Below, in pieces: positions 45,786-54,020 of a stretch of DNA of 64,000 bases. Under the pieces are notes generated by a model. It searched no databases. It had not been told where the DNA came from and saw only the letters and a list, made by a program, of their open reading frames with translations. Source of the DNA: Lacrimispora sphenoides (GTDB lineage Bacteria; Bacillota; Clostridia; Lachnospirales; Lachnospiraceae). Where the stretch lies: assembly GCF_900105215.1 (NCBI RefSeq), contig NZ_FOIP01000001.1:1324001-1388000 (forward strand), given 5' to 3'. Made by a program: the position numbers and the translations under genes. How positions within the stretch are numbered: position 1 is the first letter of the stretch; each line of letters begins with the position of its first letter.

Positions 45786-45808
45786 ACCTCCTCCTTCCCA
45801 TAAATCAA

Positions 45809-45829
45809 TTTGTATAAATTGTATACAAA
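45809..45829. promoter_or_regulatory. Operator of the FCD-GntR operon
   Basis: TTTGTATA (45809-45816) and TATACAAA (45822-45829) form a perfect 8-base inverted repeat with 5 bases between. It contains the TTGTATACAA palindrome and lies just upstream of the regulator start. It fits the TNGT..ACNA style of FadR-subfamily sites. Confidence 0.65.
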
Positions 45830-46021
45830 CAAATCATTATGTTATATCTATTTAGTTATTTTTATCTTTCATCTGTCCTAATGTTAGCATAACATATGAT
45901 GTATGTAAATAGAGTTTTTATATATATTTGAATTATTATTATAAAATCACAATTTATTACTAGTAATTTTGTACACTTGTTACAATAAATCAAAATAATT
46001 CATCATACCTTTCGCATGCTT

Positions 46022-46041
46022 AACATACCAATTGGTATGTT
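46022..46041. promoter_or_regulatory. Perfect 20-base palindrome in the intergenic region
   Basis: AACATACCAATTGGTATGTT is fully self-complementary. It stands in AT-rich DNA about 60 bases before the partial GntR copy and about 240 bases before the FCD-GntR gene, and serves no recognised gene. A regulator dimer site is the simplest reading. Confidence 0.5.
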
Positions 46042-46142
46042 GTTTTGTATTTTGTACTTAAACAATATAAAGTAAAACTGCCATAAATCTTTTACTTAGA
46101 CGTCTGTCTGCAATATAATTCTGCCATTATAAAAGGTATTAC

Positions 46143-46298
46143 ATGACCGAAAAAAGTAAGGAGCCCAAGCTGCGGTATATACAAAAAACCAATCTGAAAA
46201 CACAGGCGGAAACAAATCTGCTGGATTTTATTAAGCAGATGGATCTATCGGTGAATAGCAATTTGCCCTGGGAGGACATCAAAAGCGTCCTGGAATGA
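46143..46298 (+). pseudogene. Collapsed GntR regulator gene (51 codons)
   Basis: The frame starts MTEKSKEPKLRYIQKTNLKT and runs parallel to the intact protein (MTKESKEPRPRRIQKTDLKT) through FIKQMDLSVN. After LPWED it jumps over the recognition helix to IKSVLE and stops; the intact gene has LPREE then LRSVLDD around the lost part. The UTRA domain and the DNA-binding helix are gone. AAAAGG precedes the ATG, so a 51-residue peptide might still be made. Inactive remnant is the simplest reading; a dimerising inhibitor peptide is conceivable but unsupported. Confidence 0.75.
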
Positions 46299-46326
46299 AG
46301 GCTCTTAAGCTTTCATTCCGGGACGC
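46285..46326 (+). terminator. Terminator of the collapsed GntR copy
   Basis: GCGTCC-T-GGAATGAA pairs with TTCATTCC-G-GGACGC, with more pairing around a CTTAAG loop, then TTTGTATTTCTTTC. The GGAATGAA core is shared with the terminator of the intact GntR gene. It may also serve spmA on the other strand. Confidence 0.75.
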
Positions 46327-46394
46327 TTTGTATTTCTTTCTATGATAGGGGATTCATCCATCTGCATTGTTTCATAACGCCCTATATGGCAAAA

Positions 46395-47021
46395 CTAATT
46401 CTTCCCTACATCCATCAACTTACAATATGTAACACCTACAATCGTAGAAATTAATGTTGCCACCAAAGCCGGCCCCACCACAGCCATTGGATTGGGACTG
46501 CCGTACTGGCTTCTGTAGGCGATCATATTAACCGGTATTAACTGCAGAGAAGAAATATTAATGATAAGAAACGTACACATTTCATTATTCGCAGTTCCTT
46601 CCGGAACCGGTTTTGCCACATACTTCCCGGTAACTTCTCCTTTTCTCCGCTTCTCTTCCAGTTCCTTTAAAGCCTCCATTGCCTTAAGTCCTGCCGGGGT
46701 AGCCGCCCACCCAAGCCCCAGGATATTAGCGATGATATTGGTAGAGATGTATTCAAGCGCCGGATGTTCATCCGGAATCCGTGGAAAAAGGAACCGAAGT
46801 ATGGGGCTCATTTTTTGTGACATCCGTTCAATCAATCCGGATTTCCGCCCGACCTCCATGATTCCGCTCCAGAAAGACATGATTCCTAACATGGTGATGC
46901 ACAGCATAACAGCATCCTTTGCAGAGGTTAAAGCCCCATCTGTCACACCATTTAAATTCCCGTGGAAAGCTCCCCAAAGGACTCCCACCAGCATCATGAA
47001 GGCCCATAAATAATTCAGCAT
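46395..47021 (-). CDS. spmA: Spore maturation protein A (nucleoside-recognition domain)
   Basis: A 208-residue membrane protein of the SpmA/SpmB family, linked in Bacillus to dehydration of the spore core. The start MLNYLWAFMMLVGVLWGAFHGNLNGVTDGALTSAKDAV is characteristic. The conserved segments WSGIMEVGRKSGLIERMSQKMSPILRFLFPRIP and STNIIANILGLGWAATPAGLKAMEAL are both present, as is NEMCTFLIINISSLQLIPVNMIAYR. Normally spmB follows directly; here the next DNA downstream is the GntR remnant and no spmB is seen. It indicates a spore-former. Confidence 0.9.
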   Translation of the reverse strand: MLNYLWAFMMLVGVLWGAFHGNLNGVTDGALTSAKDAVMLCITMLGIMSFWSGIMEVGRKSGLIERMSQKMSPILRFLFPRIPDEHPALEYISTNIIANILGLGWAATPAGLKAMEALKELEEKRRKGEVTGKYVAKPVPEGTANNEMCTFLIINISSLQLIPVNMIAYRSQYGSPNPMAVVGPALVATLISTIVGVTYCKLMDVGKN

Positions 47022-47176
47022 TGCTTTTTCCTCTTTTTTACTACTTTCAATTCTTTCTTAATCCATCTTATTCCCACAAAAATATCCTTATGTGTTTTCC
47101 CTGTTACAAATTCGGAGCAAAATAAAGTTTCCATTGTCAATATTACAATCATAGTATATTTATGACTATACGCAAA

Positions 47177-47215
47177 ATACCGCAAAGCAACTGATATTTC
47201 GTTGCTCTGCGGTAT
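47177..47215 (-). terminator. Terminator of the uracil permease gene
   Basis: ATACCGCAAAGCAAC and GTTGCTCTGCGGTAT form a 15-base stem with one mismatch; TTTTG follows on the minus strand. It lies about 60 bases beyond the permease stop codon. Confidence 0.7.
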
Positions 47216-47275
47216 ATGCAGATCTTTTATTTATATTTCCCGGTTATAAACACTCCCGGATCTTTCCTTATTCCA

Positions 47276-48538
47276 TTACGCATGATCCCTGTCATTTGTA
47301 AGATTCAGCTTGTCCAGGACAAAGAACATCAGGCCCATCAGCATGCCCACTACACATGCAAGAACCATACCTGATAACTGAATGCTTCCAAACTTTACGG
47401 CAACTCCGGAAAGTCCTGTTACAAAAATCACGGAGGTCATGGCCATATTTCTGGATTTACCATAATCAACCTGTGCATCAACCAGAATACGAATGCCTGA
47501 GGCTCCGATCATTCCATACAGTAAGAAGGAAATTCCCCCGATTACCGGTCCTGGAATTGTATTGATTAATGTCGTCATCTTTCCGATGAAAGAGCAGGCA
47601 ACGGAAAGAACAGCCGCTCCCCCGATAACATAGACGCTGTAAACCTTTGTCATAGCCATAACACCGATATTTTCCCCATATGTGGTGGTGGGTACAGAAC
47701 CAACAAGACCAGAAAATGTAGTTGATATATAATCTCCCAGCAGAGAGCGATGTAGTCCGGGATCCTTTATCAAATCTCTATCTACAATTTTACTGGTTAC
47801 AATCTGATGGCCGATATGTTCTGAAGTAACGACCAGAAGTACTGGAAGAATAATGACAATTGCTTCCCATTTAAACTTCGGTGCTGCAAAATTAGGCAAG
47901 GACAACCATGCTGCGGTGCTGACCTCACTAAAATCTACAACACCACATAAAAGTGCTGCCACATATCCTACAATAATTGCAACCAGAATCGGGATAACAG
48001 ATAAGAATTTTCTGAATACCACAGAACCAAGTACCGCTGTCAGTAGAGTTACCAGAAATACAATGACATTTCTCATATCAATCATTTCATCCTTCAGGCC
48101 TGCATTGGCTGCCGCTGTTCCAGCAAGCTCAAGTCCAATCAGTGCCACAACCGGTCCCATAGCCGCCGGAGGAAGAACGATATCAATCCAGTCTGAACCG
48201 AATTTATAAATAATCAGTGCCACAACACAACCGCAAATCCCCACGGCCACAAACCCGCCCAGGGCATAATTATAGCCCCATTTGCTGATAACAATTCCTG
48301 CCGGTGCCAGGAACGCAAAACTGGAGCCAAGGTATGCCGGTGCTTTTCCCTTTGTTATGAAAATAAAAAATAATGTTCCCATTCCATTCATGAACAGTAC
48401 AACTGCCGGGTTGATTCCAAATATAAAAGGAACCAGGACCGATGCCCCGAACATTGCGAACATATGCTGGATACTTAAAGGCACCAGCAACTTAAATGGC
48501 ACTTTCTCTTCTACCTGAATGATTTTCTTGCTTTCCAT
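47276..48538 (-). CDS. uraA: Uracil/xanthine permease (NCS2 family)
   Basis: This transporter of about 420 residues imports uracil or a related base with a proton. The start VPFKLLVPLSIQHMFAMFGASVLVPFIFGINPAVVLFMNGMGTL is diagnostic, as is SEHIGHQIVTSKIVDRDLIKDPGLHRSLLGDYIST with the central conserved Glu/His. GLVGSVPTTTYGENIGVMAMTKVYS is the NCS2 signature before the last helices. I start it at 48538 because GGAG stands 6 bases upstream; further upstream ATGs add a non-conserved basic tail. The motifs favour uracil over xanthine. Confidence 0.9.
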   Translation of the reverse strand: MESKKIIQVEEKVPFKLLVPLSIQHMFAMFGASVLVPFIFGINPAVVLFMNGMGTLFFIFITKGKAPAYLGSSFAFLAPAGIVISKWGYNYALGGFVAVGICGCVVALIIYKFGSDWIDIVLPPAAMGPVVALIGLELAGTAAANAGLKDEMIDMRNVIVFLVTLLTAVLGSVVFRKFLSVIPILVAIIVGYVAALLCGVVDFSEVSTAAWLSLPNFAAPKFKWEAIVIILPVLLVVTSEHIGHQIVTSKIVDRDLIKDPGLHRSLLGDYISTTFSGLVGSVPTTTYGENIGVMAMTKVYSVYVIGGAAVLSVACSFIGKMTTLINTIPGPVIGGISFLLYGMIGASGIRILVDAQVDYGKSRNMAMTSVIFVTGLSGVAVKFGSIQLSGMVLACVVGMLMGLMFFVLDKLNLTNDRDHA

Positions 48539-48697
48539 ACAGCTCTCCATTTCTCTCTTAGTCTTCTTAAAATTTTTTATCTTTCCCATTATAGCACTAC
48601 CTCTATTTTCACGCAACCACTTAAAATTGGAGAATTCTTCCAGTGTACACCATTGGACTTCAGCTTATGAATGAGTCTTATCCGCCCAATACTCCGG

Positions 48698-48750
48698 AAA
48701 AAAGGCTGCTGCCCCCGGTTTCTTAAAACCGGCAGCTTTGCAGCCCCTTT
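48698..48750 (-). terminator. Terminator of the fatty-acid synthesis operon
   Basis: GGCTGC / GCAGCC and CCGGTTT / AAACCGG form a two-part stem. AGCAGCCTTTTTT follows on the minus strand. It stands about 65 bases beyond the last gene of the fab operon. Confidence 0.75.
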
Positions 48751-48814
48751 TTATCAAATATTACAGTCGCCAAAGTCAAGCTGGCTTAAACCTGGCTCAT
48801 TGCACTTACTAGAA

Positions 48815-49936
48815 TCAATTCTCACCAACCAGATCTTTCATAACCTCTTCTACCGTTTCCATCCGGGTTGCAAGATGAGCCTTGCTGCCGCAAAAGACAA
48901 GCCCTTCTCCGGTTCTCCCTTCTGCGGAGTTAACCAAAGCCTTCGTAATACAATAAGGAATGGTCTTCCTGTCGCATTTGTCCAAACATTGATAGCAATG
49001 CTCCAGACGGAAAGGAGTGTCTCCCACGGTCTTTAAGAAAGGATTCTTAATAGCCCTTCCTGGCATTCCCACCGGACTTTTGGTAATGACGATATCTTCT
49101 TTCTTTGCATGAAGATAGGCCTGCTTAAACGCTTCCGGTGCATCGCATTCCTCGGTGGTAACAAACCGGGTCGCCAACTGGACGCCGTCGGCTCCTAGGG
49201 AGAGCTGGTGCATGACATCCTCATGGGAGTAAATACCTCCCGCGGTCACGACCGGGATCACCTTATTGTACTTATCTCCATATTCCTTTACCAGCCGGAT
49301 AATGCCTTTTACTTCTTCTTCATATTCCGCCTGCTTATAGGTGTGTTCCACATCCTCTGTATCCACCCCAAGGTTTACCAGATCCTCTCTGGAAAATCCT
49401 AAGTGTCCTCCTGCCAGAGGCCCTTCCACTACTACCAGGTCAGGCGCCTGATGGTATTTACGGTCCCACATCTTGCAAATAACCATAGCAGACTTTACCG
49501 TTGATACAATGGGAGCTATCTTTGTTTTTAACGCGACTCCGGCCTCTTCCGCTGCCTCTGCCACATATTCCGGCAGGCTTACAGGAAGCCCGGCTCCGGA
49601 TATGATAAGATCTGCTCCCGCCTTTACCGCTTTTTTCACATAGCTGGCATAACTTTTCGTGGCAACCATAATGTTAAACCCAATGATGCCCTCCGGCGCG
49701 ATTTCTCTTGCCTTTTTCATTTCCTGTCCAATGGCCCGCAGATTTGCTTCCAATGGATTCTCTTTAAAATCCGGCTCCCGAAAACCGATCTGAGCCGTAG
49801 AAATGATTCCGATCCCTCCGGCCTTTGCCACTGCTCCTGCTAAAGAAGAAAGACTGATTCCTACTCCCATACCGCCCTGGATCACCGGATGGTTTGCCAC
49901 CAGCTCTCCTATTATCAAAGGTTTTAATGTTCCCAT
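48815..49936 (-). CDS. Nitronate monooxygenase/FabK-like flavoprotein
   Basis: A 373-residue FMN TIM-barrel protein of the 2-nitropropane dioxygenase family. PVIQGGMGVGISLSSLAGAVAKAGGIGIIS starts the barrel, VVEGPLAGGHLGF is the active-site loop, and VVTAGGIYSHEDVMHQLSLGADGVQLATRFV binds the FMN phosphate. An unusual C-terminal Cys cluster (HCYQCLDKCDRKTIPYC) is present. It is the last gene of the fab operon, overlapping accDA as TAATG. It differs from the FabK at 56996-57919, so it may detoxify nitronates or act on an acyl substrate; its role in lipid synthesis is unproven. Confidence 0.85.
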   Translation of the reverse strand: MGTLKPLIIGELVANHPVIQGGMGVGISLSSLAGAVAKAGGIGIISTAQIGFREPDFKENPLEANLRAIGQEMKKAREIAPEGIIGFNIMVATKSYASYVKKAVKAGADLIISGAGLPVSLPEYVAEAAEEAGVALKTKIAPIVSTVKSAMVICKMWDRKYHQAPDLVVVEGPLAGGHLGFSREDLVNLGVDTEDVEHTYKQAEYEEEVKGIIRLVKEYGDKYNKVIPVVTAGGIYSHEDVMHQLSLGADGVQLATRFVTTEECDAPEAFKQAYLHAKKEDIVITKSPVGMPGRAIKNPFLKTVGDTPFRLEHCYQCLDKCDRKTIPYCITKALVNSAEGRTGEGLVFCGSKAHLATRMETVEEVMKDLVGEN

Positions 49937-51660
49937 TACATTCTCCTAAATCTTTCATATCTTTGATCTGCAAGTTCTTCCTTTGTCATGGTAAGGTAAG
50001 TGGCAAAAAATTCTTCCATGGCCTTATCCATTTCTTCCGCTATTCGGTCAAGATTATCCGCACAGGCCGGTTCTTCTTCTGAGATCACCCGCTCTATGAG
50101 ACCTAACTCCATCAAATCCCTGGCCGTAATCTTCATGACCCTGGCCGCGTCATTTGCCTTTTTGCTGTCTTTATATAAAATCGAAGCAAAGCCCTCGGGG
50201 GATAGAATAGAATAAATGGAATTCTCCATCATCCAGACTTCATTTCCAACCGCCATGGCAAGAGCGCCGCCGCTGCCGCCCTCTCCTATAACAATGGAAA
50301 GAACCGGCACGGTTAAATCTGCCATTTCAAATAAATTTCTGGCGATGGCCTCTCCCTGGCCCCTTTCTTCAGCCTCCAGACCGCAGAAGGCTCCCGGTGT
50401 ATCCACAAAACAAATGACCGGACGGCCAAAGGCTTCCGCCTGTTTCATCAGACGCAGAGCCTTCCGGTATCCATCGGGTGATGGCATTCCAAAATTGCGC
50501 CTGATGTTATCCTTTGTATTCTTCCCCTTTTCCTGTCCGATGACCGTAACGGGAATTCCATGGAAGGAAGCGATCCCGCCTATAATTGCTCCGTCATCTT
50601 TATAGTAACGATCCCCGGCAAACTCCATGAAATCATCATACAGTGCATGAATGTAATCCGATGCCACCGGCCGGTCCGAGCTTCTGGAAAGCAATACGGT
50701 ATCCCAGGCGCTCCTTTTATTCCTTTTCAACCGGAGAACCTTCTTTTTTCCACCATTTGATTCCGCTTTTGTACGGTTATCCACAGGAAGGCCCTGACTG
50801 CTTTGGGGATTGTGGAGCCTTAAGATGTTAGCCAAGGTTTCCTTCATCTCTTCCCTGGGTACGATCTTATCAATGAAGCCATGTTCAAGCAAAAATTCCG
50901 CTCTCTGGAATCCTTCCGGCAGCTTCTGACCTATGGTCTGTTCAATTACCCGGGGGCCTGCAAATCCGATCAGGGCGAAAGGCTCTGCCAGAATGATGTC
51001 ACCCAACATGGCAAAACTGGCCGTCACCCCGCCTGTGGTAGGATCTGTAAGGACACTGATAAAAAGCTGGCCTGCCTTGTGATGGCGCTTTAAGGCGGCC
51101 GAAGTCTTTGCCATCTGCATGAGTGATACGATCCCCTCCTGCATCCTGGCTCCTCCAGAACATGCAAAGATGATCACCGGAAGCTTCTCCTTCGTCGCCC
51201 GCTCTACGGCTCTTGCGATCTTTTCCCCCATCACATGACCCATGCTGCTCATGATGAAACGGGAATCACAGACTCCGATCGCTGCCTTCTGGCCATTCAT
51301 TTCACAGTAGCCGGTGACAATGGCTTCGGAAAGCCCGGTTTTTTCCCTGGCTGCTGCAACCTTCTTTTCATAGCCCGGAAAATCAAGGGGATTTTTAAAT
51401 TCCATCTCCTTATCCCATTCCTCAAAGGTCCCCTCATCCGCTACCATCTCAATCCTTTGGTAAGCATGAAGACGGAAATATCCCTTGCATTTTGGACAGA
51501 TGAAATGATTGCTTCGCACATCCTCCACATAGATGGGCTGACAGCATTTATTGCACTTCCTCCACAGCCCTTCCGGAATGCCCGGTTCCTCTGCTTTTTC
51601 AGGAGCCTTGTATTTGCTGTCTATTAATGTATAGGTTTTCTTAAACATGCTTTTTAACAT
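49936..51660 (-). CDS. accDA: Acetyl-CoA carboxylase carboxyltransferase, beta-alpha fusion
   Basis: A 574-residue fusion of the two carboxyltransferase subunits, moving CO2 from biotin to acetyl-CoA to give malonyl-CoA. The N-terminal half is AccD: zinc ribbon CNKCCQPIYVEDVRSNHFICPKC, then IFACSGGARMQEGIVSLMQMAKTSAAL. The C-terminal half, after a basic linker near 320 (GGKKKVLRLKRNKRSAW), is AccA: FGMPSPDGYRKALRLMKQAEAFGRPVICFVDTPGAF and IGEGGSGGALAMAVGNEVWMMENSIYSILSPEG. The usual separate genes are joined without loss of either domain. AAGGAG stands 7 bases before the ATG. Confidence 0.92.
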   Translation of the reverse strand: MLKSMFKKTYTLIDSKYKAPEKAEEPGIPEGLWRKCNKCCQPIYVEDVRSNHFICPKCKGYFRLHAYQRIEMVADEGTFEEWDKEMEFKNPLDFPGYEKKVAAAREKTGLSEAIVTGYCEMNGQKAAIGVCDSRFIMSSMGHVMGEKIARAVERATKEKLPVIIFACSGGARMQEGIVSLMQMAKTSAALKRHHKAGQLFISVLTDPTTGGVTASFAMLGDIILAEPFALIGFAGPRVIEQTIGQKLPEGFQRAEFLLEHGFIDKIVPREEMKETLANILRLHNPQSSQGLPVDNRTKAESNGGKKKVLRLKRNKRSAWDTVLLSRSSDRPVASDYIHALYDDFMEFAGDRYYKDDGAIIGGIASFHGIPVTVIGQEKGKNTKDNIRRNFGMPSPDGYRKALRLMKQAEAFGRPVICFVDTPGAFCGLEAEERGQGEAIARNLFEMADLTVPVLSIVIGEGGSGGALAMAVGNEVWMMENSIYSILSPEGFASILYKDSKKANDAARVMKITARDLMELGLIERVISEEEPACADNLDRIAEEMDKAMEEFFATYLTMTKEELADQRYERFRRM

Positions 51661-51680
51661 AAGATTGCTCCTTTACCTGC

Positions 51681-53033
51681 CTACCGGACATAATCCGGAA
51701 AATATTTGGGAATAAAATCCGTATCCACATCTCCATCCCGGTAAGCTTCATGACTCAGGATATCAAACTGAAAATCCACATTTGTCTCAATCCCCTCGAT
51801 GATCAGTTCTCCAAGAGCACTTCTCATCTTTAAGATGGCTTCCTCCCGGTCTTTTCCGTGGACGATCATCTTCATTAGCATGGAATCATAATTGGCCGGA
51901 ACCTTATATTCGTTGTAAATGTGTGTGTCTATGCGGACTCCATTGCCTCCGGGCACATGGACATTTTTTATAAGGCCAGGACAGGGCATGAAGTTTTTCG
52001 ATGGATTTTCTGCATTGACTCTGCATTCAATGGCATGGCCTGTAATGGCTACATCCTCCTGCCTTACACTTAATGGCTCTCCTGCTGCGATCCGGATCTG
52101 TTCCTTGATTAAATCCAGGCCGGTTACCATTTCCGTCACCGGATGCTCCACCTGGATTCGGGTGTTCATTTCCATAAAATAAAAATTTTTATGTTTATCC
52201 AAAAGGAACTCAATCGTTCCTGCATTCTCATAGTGAACGGCCTTGGCCGCGCAGACCGCAATCTCTCCCATGCGGTTCCTTAACTCCTCAGAGATAGCTG
52301 CTGACGGGGATTCTTCAAGCACCTTTTGATGGCGTCTTTGAATGGAACAGTCACGTTCCCCCAGATGCACTACATTTCCAAACTTATCCGCCATAATCTG
52401 AAATTCAATATGCCTTGGCTTTTCAATATATTTTTCAATATACATGGTATCATCAGAAAATCCCTTTACGGACTCCATCTGGGCATTCTTAAAATTAGCC
52501 TCGAAATCCTCCAGGCTTCTGGAAATCCTCATACCTTTCCCGCCGCCTCCTGAGGAAGCCTTGATCATAACAGGAAAACCGATCCTTTCCGCCATTGCCT
52601 TCGCCTCTTGTACCTGGCGGACCGCTTCCTTTCCGCCTGGGATCACAGGGACCCCTGCTTCTATCATGGTCTTTCTGGCCTCGGATTTATTTCCCATCTT
52701 CCCTATTACTGCTGCAGATGGGCCGATAAAGGTAATGTTACACTTTTCACAAAGTTCCGCAAACCTGGCATTTTCCGATAAAAAGCCAAAGCCTGGATGA
52801 ATGGCATCCGCTTTCATGGCTACAGTGGCCGTGAGGATCCTCTCCATGTTTAAGTAGCTCTGGGTCGAGGGGGCCGGACCAATGCAGATTGCCTCATCGG
52901 CTAATAAGGTATGAAGACTCTCCCGATCCGCCTCTGAATAAACAGCAACCGTTTTAATCCCCATTTCCCTGCAGGCCCTTATGATACGTACCGCAATCTC
53001 TCCGCGGTTGGCAATTAAAATCTTATCAAACAT
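51681..53033 (-). CDS. accC: Biotin carboxylase (acetyl-CoA carboxylase)
   Basis: A 450-residue ATP-grasp enzyme that carboxylates biotin on AccB. FDKILIANRGEIAVRIIRACREMGIKTVAVYSEAD starts the protein. The glycine-rich lid is ASSGGGGKGMR, and the active-site segment is FLLDKHKNFYFMEMNTRIQVEHPVTEMVTGLDLIKEQI. The start is the ATG at 53033, with GGTGAGG before it; the GTG at 53042 directly abuts the fabZ stop and is less likely. It is followed by accDA after 20 bases. Confidence 0.95.
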   Translation of the reverse strand: MFDKILIANRGEIAVRIIRACREMGIKTVAVYSEADRESLHTLLADEAICIGPAPSTQSYLNMERILTATVAMKADAIHPGFGFLSENARFAELCEKCNITFIGPSAAVIGKMGNKSEARKTMIEAGVPVIPGGKEAVRQVQEAKAMAERIGFPVMIKASSGGGGKGMRISRSLEDFEANFKNAQMESVKGFSDDTMYIEKYIEKPRHIEFQIMADKFGNVVHLGERDCSIQRRHQKVLEESPSAAISEELRNRMGEIAVCAAKAVHYENAGTIEFLLDKHKNFYFMEMNTRIQVEHPVTEMVTGLDLIKEQIRIAAGEPLSVRQEDVAITGHAIECRVNAENPSKNFMPCPGLIKNVHVPGGNGVRIDTHIYNEYKVPANYDSMLMKMIVHGKDREEAILKMRSALGELIIEGIETNVDFQFDILSHEAYRDGDVDTDFIPKYFPDYVR

Positions 53034-53042
53034 GAGCCTCAC

Positions 53043-53468
53043 CTACCCAATCATAAATGTCAGTTCCGCACTGGCAGCCAGCTTCCCGTCTACGGTTGCG
53101 ATTGCCTTTCCCACACCCACAGGGCCTTTGCGCTTAATGATCTCACATTCCAGCTTAAGCCTTTCTCCCGGGATGACCTTGTGCTTGAATTTTGCCTTGT
53201 CAATACCACCAAAATAACCGATTTTCCCTTTATTCTCTTCCATGCTTAACATTGCAACTGTACCTACCTGTGCCAGGGCCTCTATGATAAGGACTCCCGG
53301 CATTACCGGCTCTGCCGGAAAATGTCCCTGGAAAAAAGCTTCATTATAAGACACACATTTATATCCAACCGCTCTCACTCCAGGCTCAAACTCCTCGATG
53401 CAGTCCACCAGTAAAAACGGGTGTCTGTGAGGAATAATCTCCTGAATCTCCTTAATACCTAACATCAT
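53043..53468 (-). CDS. fabZ: 3-hydroxyacyl-ACP dehydratase
   Basis: A 141-residue hot-dog-fold enzyme removing water from 3-hydroxyacyl-[23 protein letters not shown] carries the conserved start, and the catalytic His/Glu region is [23 protein letters not shown]. It lies between accB and accC, in the Firmicute order. A strong hairpin (53487-53515) stands between accB and fabZ. The stop codon lies 9 bases before the accC start. Confidence 0.95.
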   Translation of the reverse strand: MMLGIKEIQEIIPHRHPFLLVDCIEEFEPGVRAVGYKCVSYNEAFFQGHFPAEPVMPGVLIIEALAQVGTVAMLSMEENKGKIGYFGGIDKAKFKHKVIPGERLKLECEIIKRKGPVGVGKAIATVDGKLAASAELTFMIG

Positions 53469-53486
53469 GCGCCCTCCTGCTTTTAA

Positions 53487-53515
53487 AAGAGAGGCCCAGC
53501 CTCTGGGCCTCTCTT
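53487..53515 (-). promoter_or_regulatory. Internal hairpin between accB and fabZ
   Basis: AAGAGAGGCCCAG and CTGGGCCTCTCTT make a 13-bp perfect GC-rich stem with a three-base loop. On the minus strand TTTT follows within the arm end (CTCTCTTTTAAAAG). It may be a partial terminator or processing site that tunes the distal acc genes. Confidence 0.6.
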
Positions 53516-53530
53516 AGATTTCACAACTGC

Positions 53531-54010
53531 TTACCGGATACGGAACAGAGGCTGACCGTACTCCACCACATCTTCGTTACCTATCAAAATGGCATCCACC
53601 ACGCCATCAAATTCACATTCAATCTCATTCATCAGCTTCATGGCTTCGATAATACCTAAGACCTGCCCCTTCTTAACCTGATCTCCAACCTTTACAAATG
53701 GTTCACTTTCAGGAGACGACGCATTATAAAAAGTTCCCACCAGAGGAGAGGATACAAGCTTATCCGAACAGATATCATTTCCTGCCCCTTCCACGGGCTT
53801 TCCGGCTGGAGTGACCGCGGGAACCGCCTGCTGGGCGAAAACACCTGCTGCCACTTCTGTCTGAACCACAGAATTTCCGGATATTGTCACGAATTCTCTT
53901 TCTTTTTCTTTCTTAATGGAAAGCTTTAAGTCTCCCTCTTCCATTCTAAAGCTGGTTAAATCATTTTCTTTCACAGCCTGCATCAGCCTGATAATATCAT
54001 TGATCTCCAT
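53531..54010 (-). CDS. accB: Biotin carboxyl carrier protein
   Basis: A 159-residue carrier whose C-terminal lipoyl-like domain holds biotin on Lys125 in the EAMKLMNEIE motif. The domain begins SPLVGTFYNASSPESEPFVKVGDQVKKGQVLG. The N-terminal helix (MEINDIIRLMQAVKENDLTSFRMEEGDLKLSIKKE) and an Ala/Pro-rich linker are typical. The start at 54010 follows GGAGG by 6 bases; the longer frame adds seven residues that overlap fabF. Confidence 0.95.
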   Translation of the reverse strand: MEINDIIRLMQAVKENDLTSFRMEEGDLKLSIKKEKEREFVTISGNSVVQTEVAAGVFAQQAVPAVTPAGKPVEGAGNDICSDKLVSSPLVGTFYNASSPESEPFVKVGDQVKKGQVLGIIEAMKLMNEIECEFDGVVDAILIGNEDVVEYGQPLFRIR

Positions 54011-54020
54011 AGACTGCCTC

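Larger units (their letters stand above)
46081..46326 (+). repeat. Partial second copy of the GntR gene region
   Basis: The segment repeats the region from 33181 onward: promoter with the AGACGTCT core and TATAAT, the first about 40 codons, and the hairpin terminator. Most of the coding body and about 30 bases before the start are deleted. It is in the same orientation as the intact copy, so the two are imperfect direct repeats about 12.9 kb apart. Confidence 0.8.
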
